Assembly (NCBI GenBank): GCA_025602905.1
Contig: JAHLKI010000038.1
Coordinates: 1 to 64,000, forward strand
Direction of reading: 5' to 3'
DNA from: Phlyctochytrium arcticum
Lineage: Eukaryota > Chytridiomycota > Chytridiomycetes > Chytridiales > Chytridiaceae
DNA length: 64,000 nucleotides
Part shown: positions 44,756-56,673 of the stretch, one piece after another
Position numbering within the stretch: the stretch's first letter is position 1
Layout: each line of letters begins with the position of its first letter
Program-made: the position numbers and the translations under genes
The notes under the pieces: generated by a model
Told to the model about the DNA's origin: nothing
Databases searched by the model: none
Seen by the model: the letters and a program-made list of their open reading frames with translations, nothing else

Positions 44756-44845
44756 CCTCTTCTTGAGCTCCGCTCTCGCCAAAGCAAAAAGACCCCAGGG
44801 AAGACACTAGGAACAAGTACCAAGTTGAAGCTCGAGATAGGGCAA

Positions 44846-46687
44846 ATGACCAGCAACTCGATGCTGCAAACGGCAGCCGTTGCCGTCGCAGCTTCAGTTG
44901 TGACAGCAGGCGCAATTCTCTTAGTGCAGCGGAAGGATAAACAAAAGCGGATACAAGAATTGAAAAAGGATATCTACGACTCCATTCCGTCCACGGCGAA
45001 CCTATCTCCCCTAATACGGCGGAAGATCGACATACAAGAAAGTCGTGTCGACGAAGGCCTCGTTAGGGAACAGCTCTCACGGAACTATGCCTTTCTTGGT
45101 GAACAGGTCAGACTTGTGCTCGTTGGCATCAAACACTACAAATGTTGATAAACAAACGCAGGGAGTTGCAGATGTGCGTAAAGCATTTGTTATCGTCGTA
45201 GGCTTGGGTGGAGTAGGTGAGTACTACTGATGTAGGCGGAAAGCGGGCACGTCTAATGATGATATACTAGGAAGTCATGCGGTAAATGCGAACCAAGTCA
45301 GATTATGACCCTTCTGTTTCTAACAGGATTAGTAGGCTCATATGCTCCTGAGATCTGGTGTGGAGCATCTCCGCCTTATCGACTTTGACCAAGTTAGTCT
45401 GTCTTCCCTCAACCGGCATGCCGTGGCGACCCAGGCAGACGTGGGAGTTCCAAAGGGAACATGCTTGAAGAATCACTTTGAGGAGATTGCCCCTCATGCG
45501 AAGATTGACGTCAAGAACGAGCTTTTCAACTTGGCTGCCGCCGACCACTTACTGAAGGGAAAGCCGGATTATGTCCTTGGTCAGTATGATTATACATTCA
45601 TGCGCAATGATGTGGGATCTCATCTATGCCGCACTATAAAGACTGCATCGACAACCTCAACACGAAAATGGATCTGATCAAGTACTGTGTTGACCACAAG
45701 ATCAAGATTATATCATCCATGGGGGCAGGGGCCAAAGCGGATCCGTCACGAATCCAGATTGCAGACATTAGTGAGACATTTGGTACGTACTTCAAAGGGC
45801 GACATGGCGTTCAGCAGTTCTTGAATAAACTTTCCCAGAGGACCCTTTGGCACGTGCAACACGACGAGGCCTGAAGCTCAAGGGGGTAGAGAGTGGTGTC
45901 ACTGTGGTTTACTCTACTGAAAAGCCCGGCCCTGTTAAGCTCCTCCCATTGGAAGAAACCAAGGTGGACAATGCAGATGAATACTCGGCCTTGCCCGACT
46001 TTCGCGTGAGGTAAGAACGTTTTTGTTACTCGAAGAGCCGAGCATCCTTGTTAATGTTTTGTCAGAATCCTTCCAGGTGAGCTTTGATGCCCCCGCACTT
46101 GAAGTGTTCTGTTCTCATGATATCTGATAGTACTGGGTACTTTGCCCGCGCTGTTTGGTATGTGCATGGCATCCTACGTAACCACAGAACTCGCCAAGTG
46201 GCCAACGATGCCATTGGCAATCAAGTTGCGTGATAAAACTTACATGAGATTACATCGTGACTTGGTCAACAAGGAGAAAGACCAGTTCAAATCGAGGTAA
46301 ACGTGCTTCCCAAGGAAGGTTTTGTGCACGTCACTCACACCCATTGGTTCCAGCGATAATCTACCTCTAAATGTCGCAGACATTGGTTATATTTTTGAAG
46401 AGGTAGCGTAGATTTCAGATCTCGCCAGTTCCAGCTCGACTAAACTCGGGGTGTAGATTTGGCGCGGACGCAGTGCCCTTTCTGGTGGCTTTGACAAGCT
46501 CCATCTTACACGTTGGGATGTGTCAAAGCCGGCATCCTTCCAAAATCTTATTTGCCTGACTCGCGGCGAGGTTGAAAAGCATGAAAAGCTTACGTTCGAC
46601 CAACTACCTTCCTATTATTCGGAAGAGTTCCTCAAATTTGTTAACGAGCGTTTTAAGGAAGAGCGCAAGATCAACAAGTGGCGCTGA
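44846..46687 (+). CDS. tRNA threonylcarbamoyladenosine dehydratase (TCD1/TCD2)
   Basis: Ten exons (44846-45106, 45162-45216, 45271-45281, 45336-45579, 45642-45782, 45839-46010, 46066-46076, 46131-46296, 46354-46402, 46457-46687) give 446 residues, the size of yeast Tcd2. The enzyme, an E1/ThiF-fold protein, cyclises t6A37 in ANN-decoding tRNAs to ct6A using ATP. Residues 7-27 form a membrane anchor, as in the yeast proteins on the mitochondrial outer membrane. The nucleotide-binding GLGGVGSHAAHMLLRSGV motif is at about 101-118, then LIDFDQVSLSSLNRH, DCIDNLNTK and a conserved SSMGAGAKADP block. Two exons are only 11 bases long, both needed to keep the frame. Confidence 0.94.
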
Positions 46688-46795
46688 TTGGCGCTGGTTG
46701 CGCATTGGGGATGAGTATTTATGGGATTCATGTCTTATCGTCGTGGCTAGCACTTGATCTTTGGATCTCCCCCCCTCCTCCCAGCTCTATGTCAA

Positions 46796-48197
46796 TCAAT
46801 TGGAGGTGCTCCTGATAGTCAAATGAGAGGCGAAGGATAGAGAAGAATCTGTGAACGCCGGGACAGAAACACCACACCTCACAAAACAATCCCAATTATG
46901 TATATATGGTTTGAAAATTTTGTATTCTTTGAATCCGCATTCGTAAATTACACCCTCTTCAACCAATTGAAGGATTGCCTTTTCAAAGACCGTACGCGTA
47001 ATCATCTTGAAGTTCGGGGTCTGTCGCATTTGGAATATCATGACTTCGTGGTTTATACTAGATTGAGAATCGGTGGGTAACAAGTCCAGGATGGCACCTC
47101 GTAGATTCACGTCATAGCGAACGACTTGGTAGACATCTTCATCTTCATCGTGCAGAAACATAAAGCATTCCTTGACGAGTGATGTAACCACACGAGTGAG
47201 AAGGTTGTTGACTTTCTGCAAAGTGGGCTCGATCGTAGGATCCTGTTAATTGCGGTAAGATAACTGTAACCATGGCGCAACGCTTTTGGCATACACACCA
47301 CTGCCCGCAGTATTCGGTCGACGAGTGCCAGAATAGTGTCATCGTAACGAAGTAGCCGATATGGAATGTTGATCCAGTCATTTGTCAAGATCATTAGTTT
47401 GGCAAATTCCTTCACGTCCGCTTCTGTTGGCGTCCGTTCCTCGAGATCCAACCGGAGTTTCTCGAGCTAGGAAGCATGGTGAGAACAGATTTCTGTAATG
47501 AAGAAGCAAATAATAAATACATTCTCCGCATAATTCGAATCTTCCTCGCGGGCCTGGGCATCGGCGAGAGATGCTGTGACGACTTGTTCAGCCTCGGCCT
47601 TGAGCTCCTCTGTCAATTCGAAAGGTATATCGTACACTGTCTTTTTCAGCTGCAGTATCTCCAGCCACCTGTATGGTTCAACATTCGGATCTTTTTCTGT
47701 TACTTTGATAAAGATGAGCCTCATGTTCATAGATTGGAAGCGGGAAAATGTAATCACCTATTCCATTGACGGAAATCTGCCGAACGTCCCGAAACACTGA
47801 TATCCTTCCGTACACAGTGACGAGTGATCCCAAATCAATTGTCTCCCTCTGACTGAGCTTCTGTTCCTCGTCGGAGAACCAAGATATACAAGAGATATAT
47901 CCAGTTCCATCATCAACTACCAAGTGATCGATTGTAAACAAATGAACCAGCAAATCGTATGTCTTTCAATAACGTACCTACATATTTCACATATTTGGTT
48001 TTTTCATCCTTCTCGACCACTAGCCCGGTAATTGCCACTTTCCTTATCGGGTGGTTGGAATACAGATATACCTCTGGGATCTGTGAATGTGTCCGCAACT
48101 GGTAGACATCTTGAACGAAAAGCTTGACGTGGATCCAAAAAAGTGTGTCGAGGCCAAAGTACAGAGGCTCAAGCTCTTCTGGGCTAGCGACGCTCAT
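46796..48197 (-). CDS. CST complex subunit STN1
   Basis: Five exons (47978-48197, 47758-47916, 47521-47696, 47299-47466, 46796-47242) encode 389 residues. Residues 8-75 match the start of the STN1 OB fold (PLYFGLDTLFW, KLFVQDV, YLYSNHPIRKVAITG) and continue to VDDGTGYISCISW at about 74-86, the family signature strand pair. The C-terminal half forms winged-helix-like repeats with LVEEGVIYECGFKEYKIF. STN1 with TEN1 and CTC1/CDC13 binds telomeric single-stranded DNA and recruits polymerase alpha-primase for C-strand fill-in. It is head-to-head with the CEP295-like gene, 107 bases apart, over an ACGCGT box (48290-48295) of the kind used by G1/S transcription factors. Confidence 0.92.
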
Positions 48198-48304
48198 CTT
48201 CAACCGGAAAGCAAAAGTGGTTTTCCTGTATGCATTCTGTTCCAGATCTTGCCGTGAAATTGACAAATTTCGGAACAAGAAATTGGGAAACGCGTCGACA
48301 AAAG

Positions 48305-49533
48305 ATGTCGATCGCCTATTTGCGCCCAAGTCCGGGTGAGGCGGAACGACTCAAGCAAGAAGAGCAAAAGAGGCACAAGTTGGAGAGGCTGCAGGAGGTG
48401 CTTTGAACATTGCGTTGTCTTCAAGATTGTTGTTAACCGTGGCATTTGCACAGGTTCGCGGACAGGAGCGGCGAATTGCCGCGGAAAGGCGATCCCGATA
48501 CAAACAATGCGTGGGGGCACACTTGGAAGCTGAAGTACATCAATTGGAGGTATGCTCTTTTCTTTTCCGCACAACTTCACCCAATCTAATATTTTGATGG
48601 CAAAGGCCGACTGGCGTCGACGGAAAGGGGAGAAATTGCGCGTATTGCAAGATTTGCATAATCGACAATGCCAAGTAATTGGTTTATCCCATCAACAAGC
48701 AGAAGATTGCACAGAACAGAAGGTGTGTGTTCACTCAGCTTGAATACGCGGCCAGTCATGCTCAAGCTTGGAAATAGGTAGTTGCTACTGCTCATTTGAA
48801 GGAGATCACACTCCAGCGTCAAAATGAAGATAGGATGAGGGGCCTAGAGTCTCAAATACAGGTACGATTATCCGTATAGACTCAGGATGTTCATTACATT
48901 GACACGAATCACTGTAGAGTGACATTCAAAAATCTCTCAAACAAGCACCCATGATCCAGCAAAGACTGACGCGAGAGAGAATAAAACGAGAAGAAAGTGA
49001 ACGTGCTCATCTCCTCGCCGAGCTATATCGTGAGGCACTGGCCAACACTGCTCCCGGGGCCGAAGTTGAGTCTCAACCGTTGTCGTTGCGTCTCGCTCTG
49101 CGCAATATGGACCGCGGCTACGACAAATCCTGTATACACCGGGACTTTGCGGCAGTGCGATGCGAGCCAAGCGGTCCCACAACAAATGCATGGAAGCAAG
49201 CAGGCGTAGCCGTCGCTATGCGAGATCTGCAGGAGCGAATGCGCCAAGAGAGGGCAGAGCGGCTGAAAGATCGCGCCGAAAAGCGTTTCGAGGAAGCGTT
49301 GGTTGATGTGCAAATGGGCACGGTATGTTTTGTTAGCAGTTGCGTCTTTACTACGGGAATTTCTCATTTTGTTTGTATTCCTCCAGGCAAAGGACTCGCT
49401 TCATAAGATTCTCGAACGTATCTATGAGATCGACCGCAAACGGAAAGCCCAATTTGCTTTGAGTGAGCTTCCCGCACCTACCGAGTTTGAAATCGAGGAC
49501 AGGTTCGGCAAAATGTTCCGCATGAAACCCTAG
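48305..49533 (+). CDS. CEP295 N-terminus-like centriolar protein
   Basis: Six exons (48305-48397, 48454-48549, 48606-48722, 48778-48861, 48918-49322, 49387-49533) give 313 residues. The first 130 are a charged helix resembling the N-terminus of CEP295: a SPGEAERLKQEE start, RHKLERLQEVRGQER and an ADWRRRKGEKLRVLQDLH segment. The rest is coiled coil with Arg/Glu-rich helices and a short conserved-looking C-terminal FEIEDRFGKMF. CEP295 is a centriole protein needed for conversion to centrosomes in animals and is far longer there; this short form would be a minimal version or a relative. Its occurrence beside DRC4 in this window fits a flagellated cell. The 55-base fourth intron is the only one that avoids a stop. 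Confidence 0.65.
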
Positions 49534-49676
49534 AATAGAAAAAATCTCCAATCCTTGTGCATTGTAAAGTTTTAATATCGTATTTATTCACCGTATTGAT
49601 GATCCGACGCGATCTGCGATGCCACGCCTGATGCCACGCTCGAATTTTGCTTGAGCTTGAACTTGACGGATGAGGA

Positions 49677-50561
49677 ATGATTCTGACCAGTGACGATCAG
49701 TCGACGTTGACAACAGCCTCTACTTTTTTCCATAGTTTGTTCCGCCAGTCGCTGGGCCAAACTGTATCAGCGATAAAGTTTCCTTCTGGAGTTTCAGCAA
49801 CTTCACCTTCCGAACAAGGGAAGACGATTGACCAACGTGTCAGACAAAAGACAGCTGGAGACGAGGCCAAGATCAAGCAATGCGAGAAGTGGAGGGATGA
49901 AGTGATGGAGAAGAGTAGGTCAGCTAAAGAGACCACGCGGGCGACTTACTAATAGTCAAGTAGGTGTCCGAGTGAGGACACTCTTGAGTGGGCTGGCAAG
50001 TAACGGTTGCGCTTTCCGGAAAGAGCATTTCAGTTGCGTAACGTGCGATGAGACGCTCGCGGGAGGATTTGGACCGACTGCAGGGGTATGTTTGGCTAAA
50101 TAATTGTTATATTGTGTATCATGCCTTACATTATGATCAAAGGTTCATCTCTGCAGCAATATTTTCAATACTAGCGAGCAGCTTGAAGATACCATGGCAC
50201 ACGAGCTCGTTCACGCATACGATTATTGCACAACTAAGCTCAATTTCGAGGATATAGAGCACCATGCGTGCACTGAGATCCGAGCTGCTCATCTGAGCGG
50301 CGATTGCAACTTTACCAAGGAGCTGCGGAGAGGTTTTGGGGCATTTCAGGGGCAGTTTGAGGTTTGACGATATGATAGCTATGACTTTCGTGCACATTTT
50401 GATTCCTGTTTCAGCGCTGCGTCAGGAGGAGAGCAGCGCTAGCTGTCTCATACAATCCTGAGCATACCCTCGAAAAAGCGAAGGATGTGGTGAACAAACT
50501 CTATCCTGTTTGCATGGCGGACATTGCCCCATTTACTGAAGAAAGTATATTTGCATCCTGA
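49677..50561 (+). CDS. Mitochondrial inner membrane protease ATP23
   Basis: Four exons (49677-49914, 49964-50085, 50143-50361, 50415-50561) produce 241 residues, typical for Atp23. The zinc metalloprotease motif HELVH is at residues 140-144 (50200-50214), preceded by a CxxC pair in HFSCVTC. It is followed by HHACTEIRAAHLSGDC, a hallmark of the family, and Cys residues that form intermolecular or intramolecular disulfides. Atp23 resides in the intermembrane space, processes the precursor of ATP synthase subunit 6 and chaperones its assembly. The C-terminal VCMADIAPFTEES block also fits. Confidence 0.94.
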
Positions 50562-51295
50562 AATCCTGCGATGGGAGCCTTCGAAACGTAGTGTACCTCA
50601 CATCCAGCACTGATGTTCACGGCTCGCGGGGAATGAAGATCTCGAAAATCAACCCCACCCCACAGCACCTGAACAGGATCCCCCCCCCCTTCTGTTTGGT
50701 CTTCGCGTGACTTGCTATTGCTCACCATCCCACTACGTGAGTCGGATCCGATTTCCAGAAATGGCGGGCAAGGAGGAGTATGGTATAGGACTGGATTGCT
50801 GAATACTGGAAATCTGTTCACCAGCAATTGAGTATTCCAATCTGTTCTAGACGCTTTCAATTTCAAAAGAGAGCCGTACTGCTATGGGTCTGGTGAACTC
50901 TGGACGGCGTTTCCGACACACCTAGTCTTGATAGCTACAGTAGATCCGTAGGTTATGCAGTTTAGACTATCTCAAGCTCCTCGTCTTCTTATGGTCATCA
51001 TTCCCCTGACAATTACCTTCATGGTGATGTGCTTTTTTGTGTATATATCGCCTGAACGCCCTGTTTGACTTCTGCAATATTCGAAAAAGACTGGTGCTTT
51101 TGCGAATCTTTGGGACGCGACGCGCTCTGTTCATGATTTCATGATTTGGCTTTGTCAACGACAATTGCATCCCGACAAGTATACAGGTGGCCGTCGGGCC
51201 AACGCAACCTTCAAACTCCTTGACTGTTTTGGTTAAAAACCGCATACGCCGAATACACCACCAACCTATCTGTCTTTAGCGGGCAAGCATTCAAG
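50562..51295. other. Intergenic, no gene seen
   Basis: Between ATP23 and AP-2 alpha on the same strand. A minus-strand frame (50501-50866) overlaps the end of ATP23 and has no ATG; it is not supported. No RNA gene or repeat was noticed. Confidence 0.5.
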
Positions 51296-54200
51296 ATGGT
51301 AGGTACTGACGATGGCCGACACTGCGAAATTGCGTTTACCAAAGGCACTTCATAGTCTATGCGGGGTTTGACGGTGTTTATTGCCGACTTGCGCAATTGT
51401 GAGTGCAAACACCCAATTACTTCAATCAGCCGTACATTGAACTCAACCACTAGGTCGAGCAAGAGAATTGGAAGAGAAGCGGGTCAATAAGGAACTGGCC
51501 AATATTCGATCCAAATTCAAAGGTAATTGGCCCGTGCTTGCGTTGATGGCTTACAAAAGACTAATGTACACTCAGATCCAAGTCTCAGTGGACGGCAAAA
51601 GAAGAAATATGTCTGCAAGCTGCTTTATATGTACATTCTCGGCTGGGACGTTGACTTCGGACACATGGAAGCCGTCAATCTGTTGTCATCAAGCAAGTAC
51701 TCGGAGAAACAAATTGTGAGTACTTTTTGATTGTTGCAAGCAACTTTTGCAAGTTGATTGATTTATTCACCCAGGGGTACCTGGCAGTCACCCTGATGCT
51801 GACAGAAAGTAACGAGTTGCTTCGGCTGGTTGTCAATTCAATGCGGAAGGACCTCGACGATCCAGTTGAAACCACCCAATGTCTCGCGTTACAAGCGATT
51901 GCCAACATAGGGGCTCGAGAAATGGCAGAGGCACTGGCGAATGACGTCCTTCGATTGTTGACAACAAGTCACACCAAGAGTTTTGTCAAGAAGAAAGCGG
52001 CGCTGTGCTTGTTACGGCTTTACCGCAGGCACCCTGATCTCATTCCCGCAAAAGAATGGGTTGTCAAGGTTTTGGGATTGATGGAGGATCGTGATATGGC
52101 TGTGGCCTTGTGCGCAACCAGCTTAGTACTAGCAATTGCGCAACAATACCCGGAGGAGTCCGCCGGTGCAATCGATCGAGCTGTATCGCGCATTCACAAG
52201 ATTCTCAATGAGAAGGAGTACGGACCTGATTATGTTTATTACAAAGTTCCTGTTCCTTGGCTACAAGTAAAGTTGCTGCGACTACTTCAATACTTCCCTC
52301 CACCTGAAGACCGGAATGTGCGCCAAAAGCTTATCGGTTCGCTGCAAACAATCTTGACCAATGCCCAGGACATTCCAAAGAATGTGCAGCACAACAATGC
52401 TCAAAACGCAGTTCTCTTTGAAGCAATCAACTTGGCGATCCACGTCGACCCGGATTCCGACATTGTCGTGCAGGCTTCCGCATTACTTGGCAGATTTATC
52501 TCATCCAAGGAGACCAATATTCGATACCTTGGCCTGGAGACTATGTCGCATTTGGCCGGAGTTTCGTCTTCCCTGGGAGCAGTGCAACGACACCAGGAGA
52601 CTATCATTCAATCCCTCAAAGATAAGGATATCAGTGTACGCCGTCGTGCCCTGGATCTTCTCTACAGCATGTGCGACATATCAAATGCGAAAACTATTGT
52701 AACGGAGTTACTTCAGTACCTTACAATAGCAGACTTTGCTATTCGGGAGGAGATGGTCCTGAAGATTGCTATTCTGACGGAAAAATTCGCTACAGATTAC
52801 AGCTGGTATGTTGATGTGATTCTCCAGCTCATTACTGTTGCGGGCGACAATGTCAGCGACGGAATCTGGTATCGCGTCGTTCAGATTGTGACCAACAACG
52901 AAGATCTGCAAGAGTATGCTGCGCGTACTGTTCTGGCTGCCTTGAAGTCACCAACATGTCATGAAACAACTCTGAAAGTAGGAGGCTACATACTGGGCGA
53001 GTTTGGGCATCTGATTGCCAATTTACCTGGATGCGCACCAATGGAACAGTTCATGAGCTTGCATTCTAAGTTTGGGATGTGCACAACCAGCACCCGCTCT
53101 ATGCTGTTGTCTACGTACCTCAAGTTTTGCAATATCTTTCCAGAAATCAAGGAACATGTTATTCGTGTTCTCAAACAATATCGATTTGTCCTGGATGTTG
53201 AGTTACAACAACGTGCGTGCGAGTACCTCGCGATTGTCACCCTGCCAACGGATGATATCCTACAAGCTGCTTGCGAGGAAATGCCTCCGTTCCCGCAGCG
53301 TGAATCTGCTTTATTAAGTAAACTTCAGAAAAAGACGGAGGATACTGAGGACAAGCGAACTTGGCAAATCGGTGGAAAGGATGCCAATAACGCCCCGACC
53401 GCTAAGCGCAATGACCGACGACGCTCTACGGTGACAGCGGAGCGCCCGTCTCAGACACAATCTGCTTCTTCCTACAATAATGCCAACCCCCACAGTGACA
53501 TGGACGATTTACTTGGCTTGCGCGAACCTGTGGCTGCCCAGGCAAATCCAATGGAGAAATACAACAAACTTGTGTTGGAACCCAACGGTGTCATCTATGA
53601 GGATCAATACATTCAGATAGGATTGAAGACCGAATATCAGCAACAACAAGGCCGTTTGGCCATATTCTTCGGGAATAAGTCTACCGCTACCATTTCAAAT
53701 CTCCAAACTGATTTGCAATCGGGCGGAGCGGTGAAGATCACTTTGACACAACCAATTGCCAGCACCATTCCTCCCGCAACCCAGTACAATCAGGTGTGTA
53801 AAACCCCATCCACGCGTCGTCAGATCTTGAAATAATTTTTTTTCGTCAGGTATATCAAGTGGAATGCTTGGATGCCGCTGGCTTCCCTGTCACGATGAAC
53901 GCCAATTTCCAAATCGGGAATGCCCCTGTTCAGCTAAACATTATCATGCCAATTGTTTTGTCAAAATTCGTCACTCCTGTCGAACTTGGTGGCCCTGATT
54001 TCTTCTCTCGCTGGAAGCAGATTGGCGGCCCACCGCGTGAAGGCCAAGCAATTGGCAAATATGGCAATAGAAGCACCGAGGCGATAAAGAACCTGATTAA
54101 AGCGCTCAACATTGGCGTTTTGGAAGGAATTGATCCCAACCCCAATAACTTGGTGGGGGCGGGAATCTTCAATGCATCAAATCTTGGTAAAATTGGATGC

Positions 54201-54380
54201 CTAATGCGACTGGAGTTGAACGTGGAGCAACAGGTAAGGCATCTGCGATTTCCAAATCTCGTGCTGTAGTTCTAATTATGCGCTTGACTGAAGATGTTCC
54301 GCGTGACCCTCCGAACCACCAATGAGACTGTGAGCGAAGTCCTCACACAACAAATTAAGGCGGCTATAAAGGCGCCTTAG
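51296..54380 (+). CDS. AP-2 complex alpha adaptin
   Basis: Seven exons (51296-51298, 51356-51398, 51454-51522, 51576-51715, 51775-53793, 53850-54233, 54294-54380) give 914 residues. The N-terminus begins [14 protein letters not shown], then [17 protein letters not shown] and KKKYVCKLL blocks. The trunk is HEAT/ARM-like through about residue 610 ([13 protein letters not shown] near 420), followed by a linker and the C-terminal ear domain (from about 690). AP-2 alpha is the large subunit of the plasma-membrane clathrin adaptor for endocytosis. The first coding exon is the ATG alone; initiation at the second ATG (51359) is possible. One exon of 2019 bases covers most of the trunk. Confidence 0.95.
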
Positions 54381-54440
54381 TTTTTGAGGCGCAGCTATGA
54401 AGAATCTTCAAATGACCTCACGAAAGGCAACCTGAGTCTG

Positions 54441-55525
54441 TCACATATACAATTTATTGTCGTCAATGTACTGAATTACAGAATCTGGTGCAAGGTATTT
54501 GATGGAGAATTTTCGTTTCACGAAAAGTCTATCATGATGACCCGACGTCAATTACGATGCTGAAATCTACCTGGCATGAGATCCCATACCTTAATTTGGT
54601 GGACGAGATATCATTGCTGATGTGTTGTTTAACACCGTAAATGTTGTGCTGTAAGGGGTTGCGCGATTAGTCTCGATACACATTTCCTATGCCGCGAGGC
54701 TAACGAACCCTATGTTCATATAATATGTCGTTTTTCAACATATATTCAGATATATCTGCACCAGGACGCTCAATGATGACACAACCATGTGTGCCAAGGA
54801 TTTTGTGAACCTATGCGTGGTGAGAACCTTGTCGAGTCATTTTGCTAGCATGCACTTACGTCGCCCTCCTTCCATAGGTCTGGTACCGCAAAAGACTGGA
54901 TAAGATCCCCACCAGCAAGTAGCATAATTCGCACGCGTTTTGGTTTACCTACACATCATCAGTTTTCCAAATTTGACAGGTTCTTGCCCGCGTCAACTTT
55001 ACCATCTACCCCTCGATACTTCTGACCCTCGTTGACCATTCGGTCAACATGCGCCAATACCCATGCCGTTCGTTGAAAGCTCTGCTGTCGACTCTCCCAA
55101 GGATCGACCGTAATCCAGTCACTGTTTGCGGTGGCCAGCTCACACATTTGCACCCGGTGCTGCCAAGGTACAAGTCCAGGCTTTTTATAGGCGTCTGAGA
55201 CGGGTGAGAACACCCCTCCGATTGGATAGTAGTCTGGATGATCGACCAGTAGGTCTTTGGCCATCTCTGATGTCTTGGATTAAGTGGCACGTCCGGCATG
55301 ATGAAGAGCGAAGGGCAATGTACCAAACATGCGTAGATGCAGATACGTTACAGGAGAATATGATCCACATGCCACCAATAAGACAGGCGTTGCGTCTGCT
55401 TTGTCAACGGGTAAAGGTTGCAGCTTGTGCAAGGGAAATTGGTAGTCATCAAAGTATTCTGATTCTTGAGTATCCCCGGTCGAAGTCACAGCTGCCAAGC
55501 TTTCCTTAGAGTACTCGAATGTCAT
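54441..55525 (-). CDS. Nicotinamide mononucleotide adenylyltransferase
   Basis: Six exons (55324-55525, 55027-55266, 54860-54948, 54709-54810, 54590-54648, 54441-54528) give 259 residues. The enzyme joins NMN or NaMN and ATP to make NAD or its acid form. The Rossmann-like nucleotidyltransferase motif GSYSPVTYLHLRMF is at about residues 54-67, then GVFSPVSDAYKKPGL, DPWESRQ, MLLAGGDL and the C-terminal ISSTKLR motif that binds ATP. Splice sites were selected to keep these blocks in frame, including a short donor after NEG at 55027; one alternative frame would stop at 54980. It is head-to-head with GET1, with 192 bases between starts and a GGCTAGGGTTA motif. Confidence 0.93.
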
Positions 55526-55631
55526 CCTCTATATTCTGAGCACTACAGATATATGTGGTTAAGAAGCTGAACCCGCTTGCGATCACGACCTAGAGCAAAG
55601 TGCGGAGACTGTCTGGGGAGACTGTACCGAG

Positions 55632-55642
55632 GGCTAGGGTTA
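55632..55642 (+). promoter_or_regulatory. GGCTAGGGTTA motif in the NMNAT/GET1 promoter
   Basis: The 11-base motif lies between the two divergent start codons (55525 and 55718). It is the same as 31784-31794 upstream of DRC4, hinting at a shared regulator. The function is unproven. Confidence 0.4.
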
Positions 55643-55717
55643 CTTAACCAGTTGGACAATTTGAGGTTTGAACTTTGCTCGTACTCTCCAATCCACTCCT
55701 CACACCCGTTGGCAAAA

Positions 55718-56418
55718 ATGACTTTGCTGTTCACGATCATAATATTGGCTTTTGCCCTTCAAGTACTGGATAGTGTGGGATATGCTCGGATAGCTGAATC
55801 GGTATGCTTTTGGCGGACACTTTTCGTTTTGACTCCAAAATCTTACACTGTTGTTGCCCACAGATATGGCGAATCTTCCAGCGGATCTTTAAGCAAGGAA
55901 GCAGTAAAAAGACAAACAAGTTGAAGCAAAAGATTCTTGTTACCCAGACAGAGCTGAAACGAACTAGTGCACAGGTTTGAAACTCATAAAGCGATTGATT
56001 GGCCGTCACGGATTTCTCACCTTGCCGCTTCAGGACGAGTTTGCTAAATGGGCCAAACTTCGACGTTCGCTCGATAAGATGAAGGCTGAGTACGAGACTA
56101 TCTCCCGACAAGATGGCATGTCCAAGACATTTTTCGAGCTGAAAGTTTCATGGGGCTTGCGAGCAATTCTATATGGAACGCAAATATGGATTGTGCTGAT
56201 GTACCGTTCTACGCCGGTTTTCTACTTGCCATATGAATGGCTGGGGCCAATATCATTCATCACATCACTACCAGGAGCACCGGCGGGTGAGTTTTGAAGG
56301 AAACAGTCGTAATGTGACCGTGGTGCCTAATACACCGTCTACAGGATCGGTTAGCGCCCTGTGTTGGTTATACGCGTGGAAAAGTACGTGGAAACGTGCA
56401 TTCCGAGCATTCGCTTAA
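55718..56418 (+). CDS. GET1 (WRB-like), tail-anchored protein receptor subunit
   Basis: Four exons (55718-55801, 55864-55974, 56034-56286, 56345-56418) code for 173 residues. A first membrane helix (residues 1-20), a cytosolic coiled coil with FAKWAKLRRSLDKM (about residues 67-80), and two further membrane helices (about 105-125 and 148-165) match the three-helix plan of Get1/WRB. The coiled coil binds the Get3/TRC40 ATPase and helps release tail-anchored proteins into the ER membrane with Get2. All splice sites are GT-AG. Confidence 0.9.
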
Positions 56419-56673
56419 CCGAAACATGCTGCCCACAACAATCATCTGAAACGCACTGCTTCTAATGTAAATAGTTATTTCACTTATGTAAACCTCAATG
56501 TGCAAGAATATCGGTTTGCGCCTGAATTGAAGGTCGCAGTCCGTGTAGGAAGTTAACTCGGCCAAAATTATAAGGTAGCAGACGAGTTTGATAGTCAGAA
56601 TAGCTCTAGCCTTGTCTCTAGCAAACAGAGATTTGTGAGATCCTTATCTTTCTGTACCGCATTGTGATACGTA

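Noticed and set aside
50501..50866. 121-codon minus-strand frame near ATP23
   Set aside because: It lacks a start codon and overlaps the ATP23 last exon in antisense.
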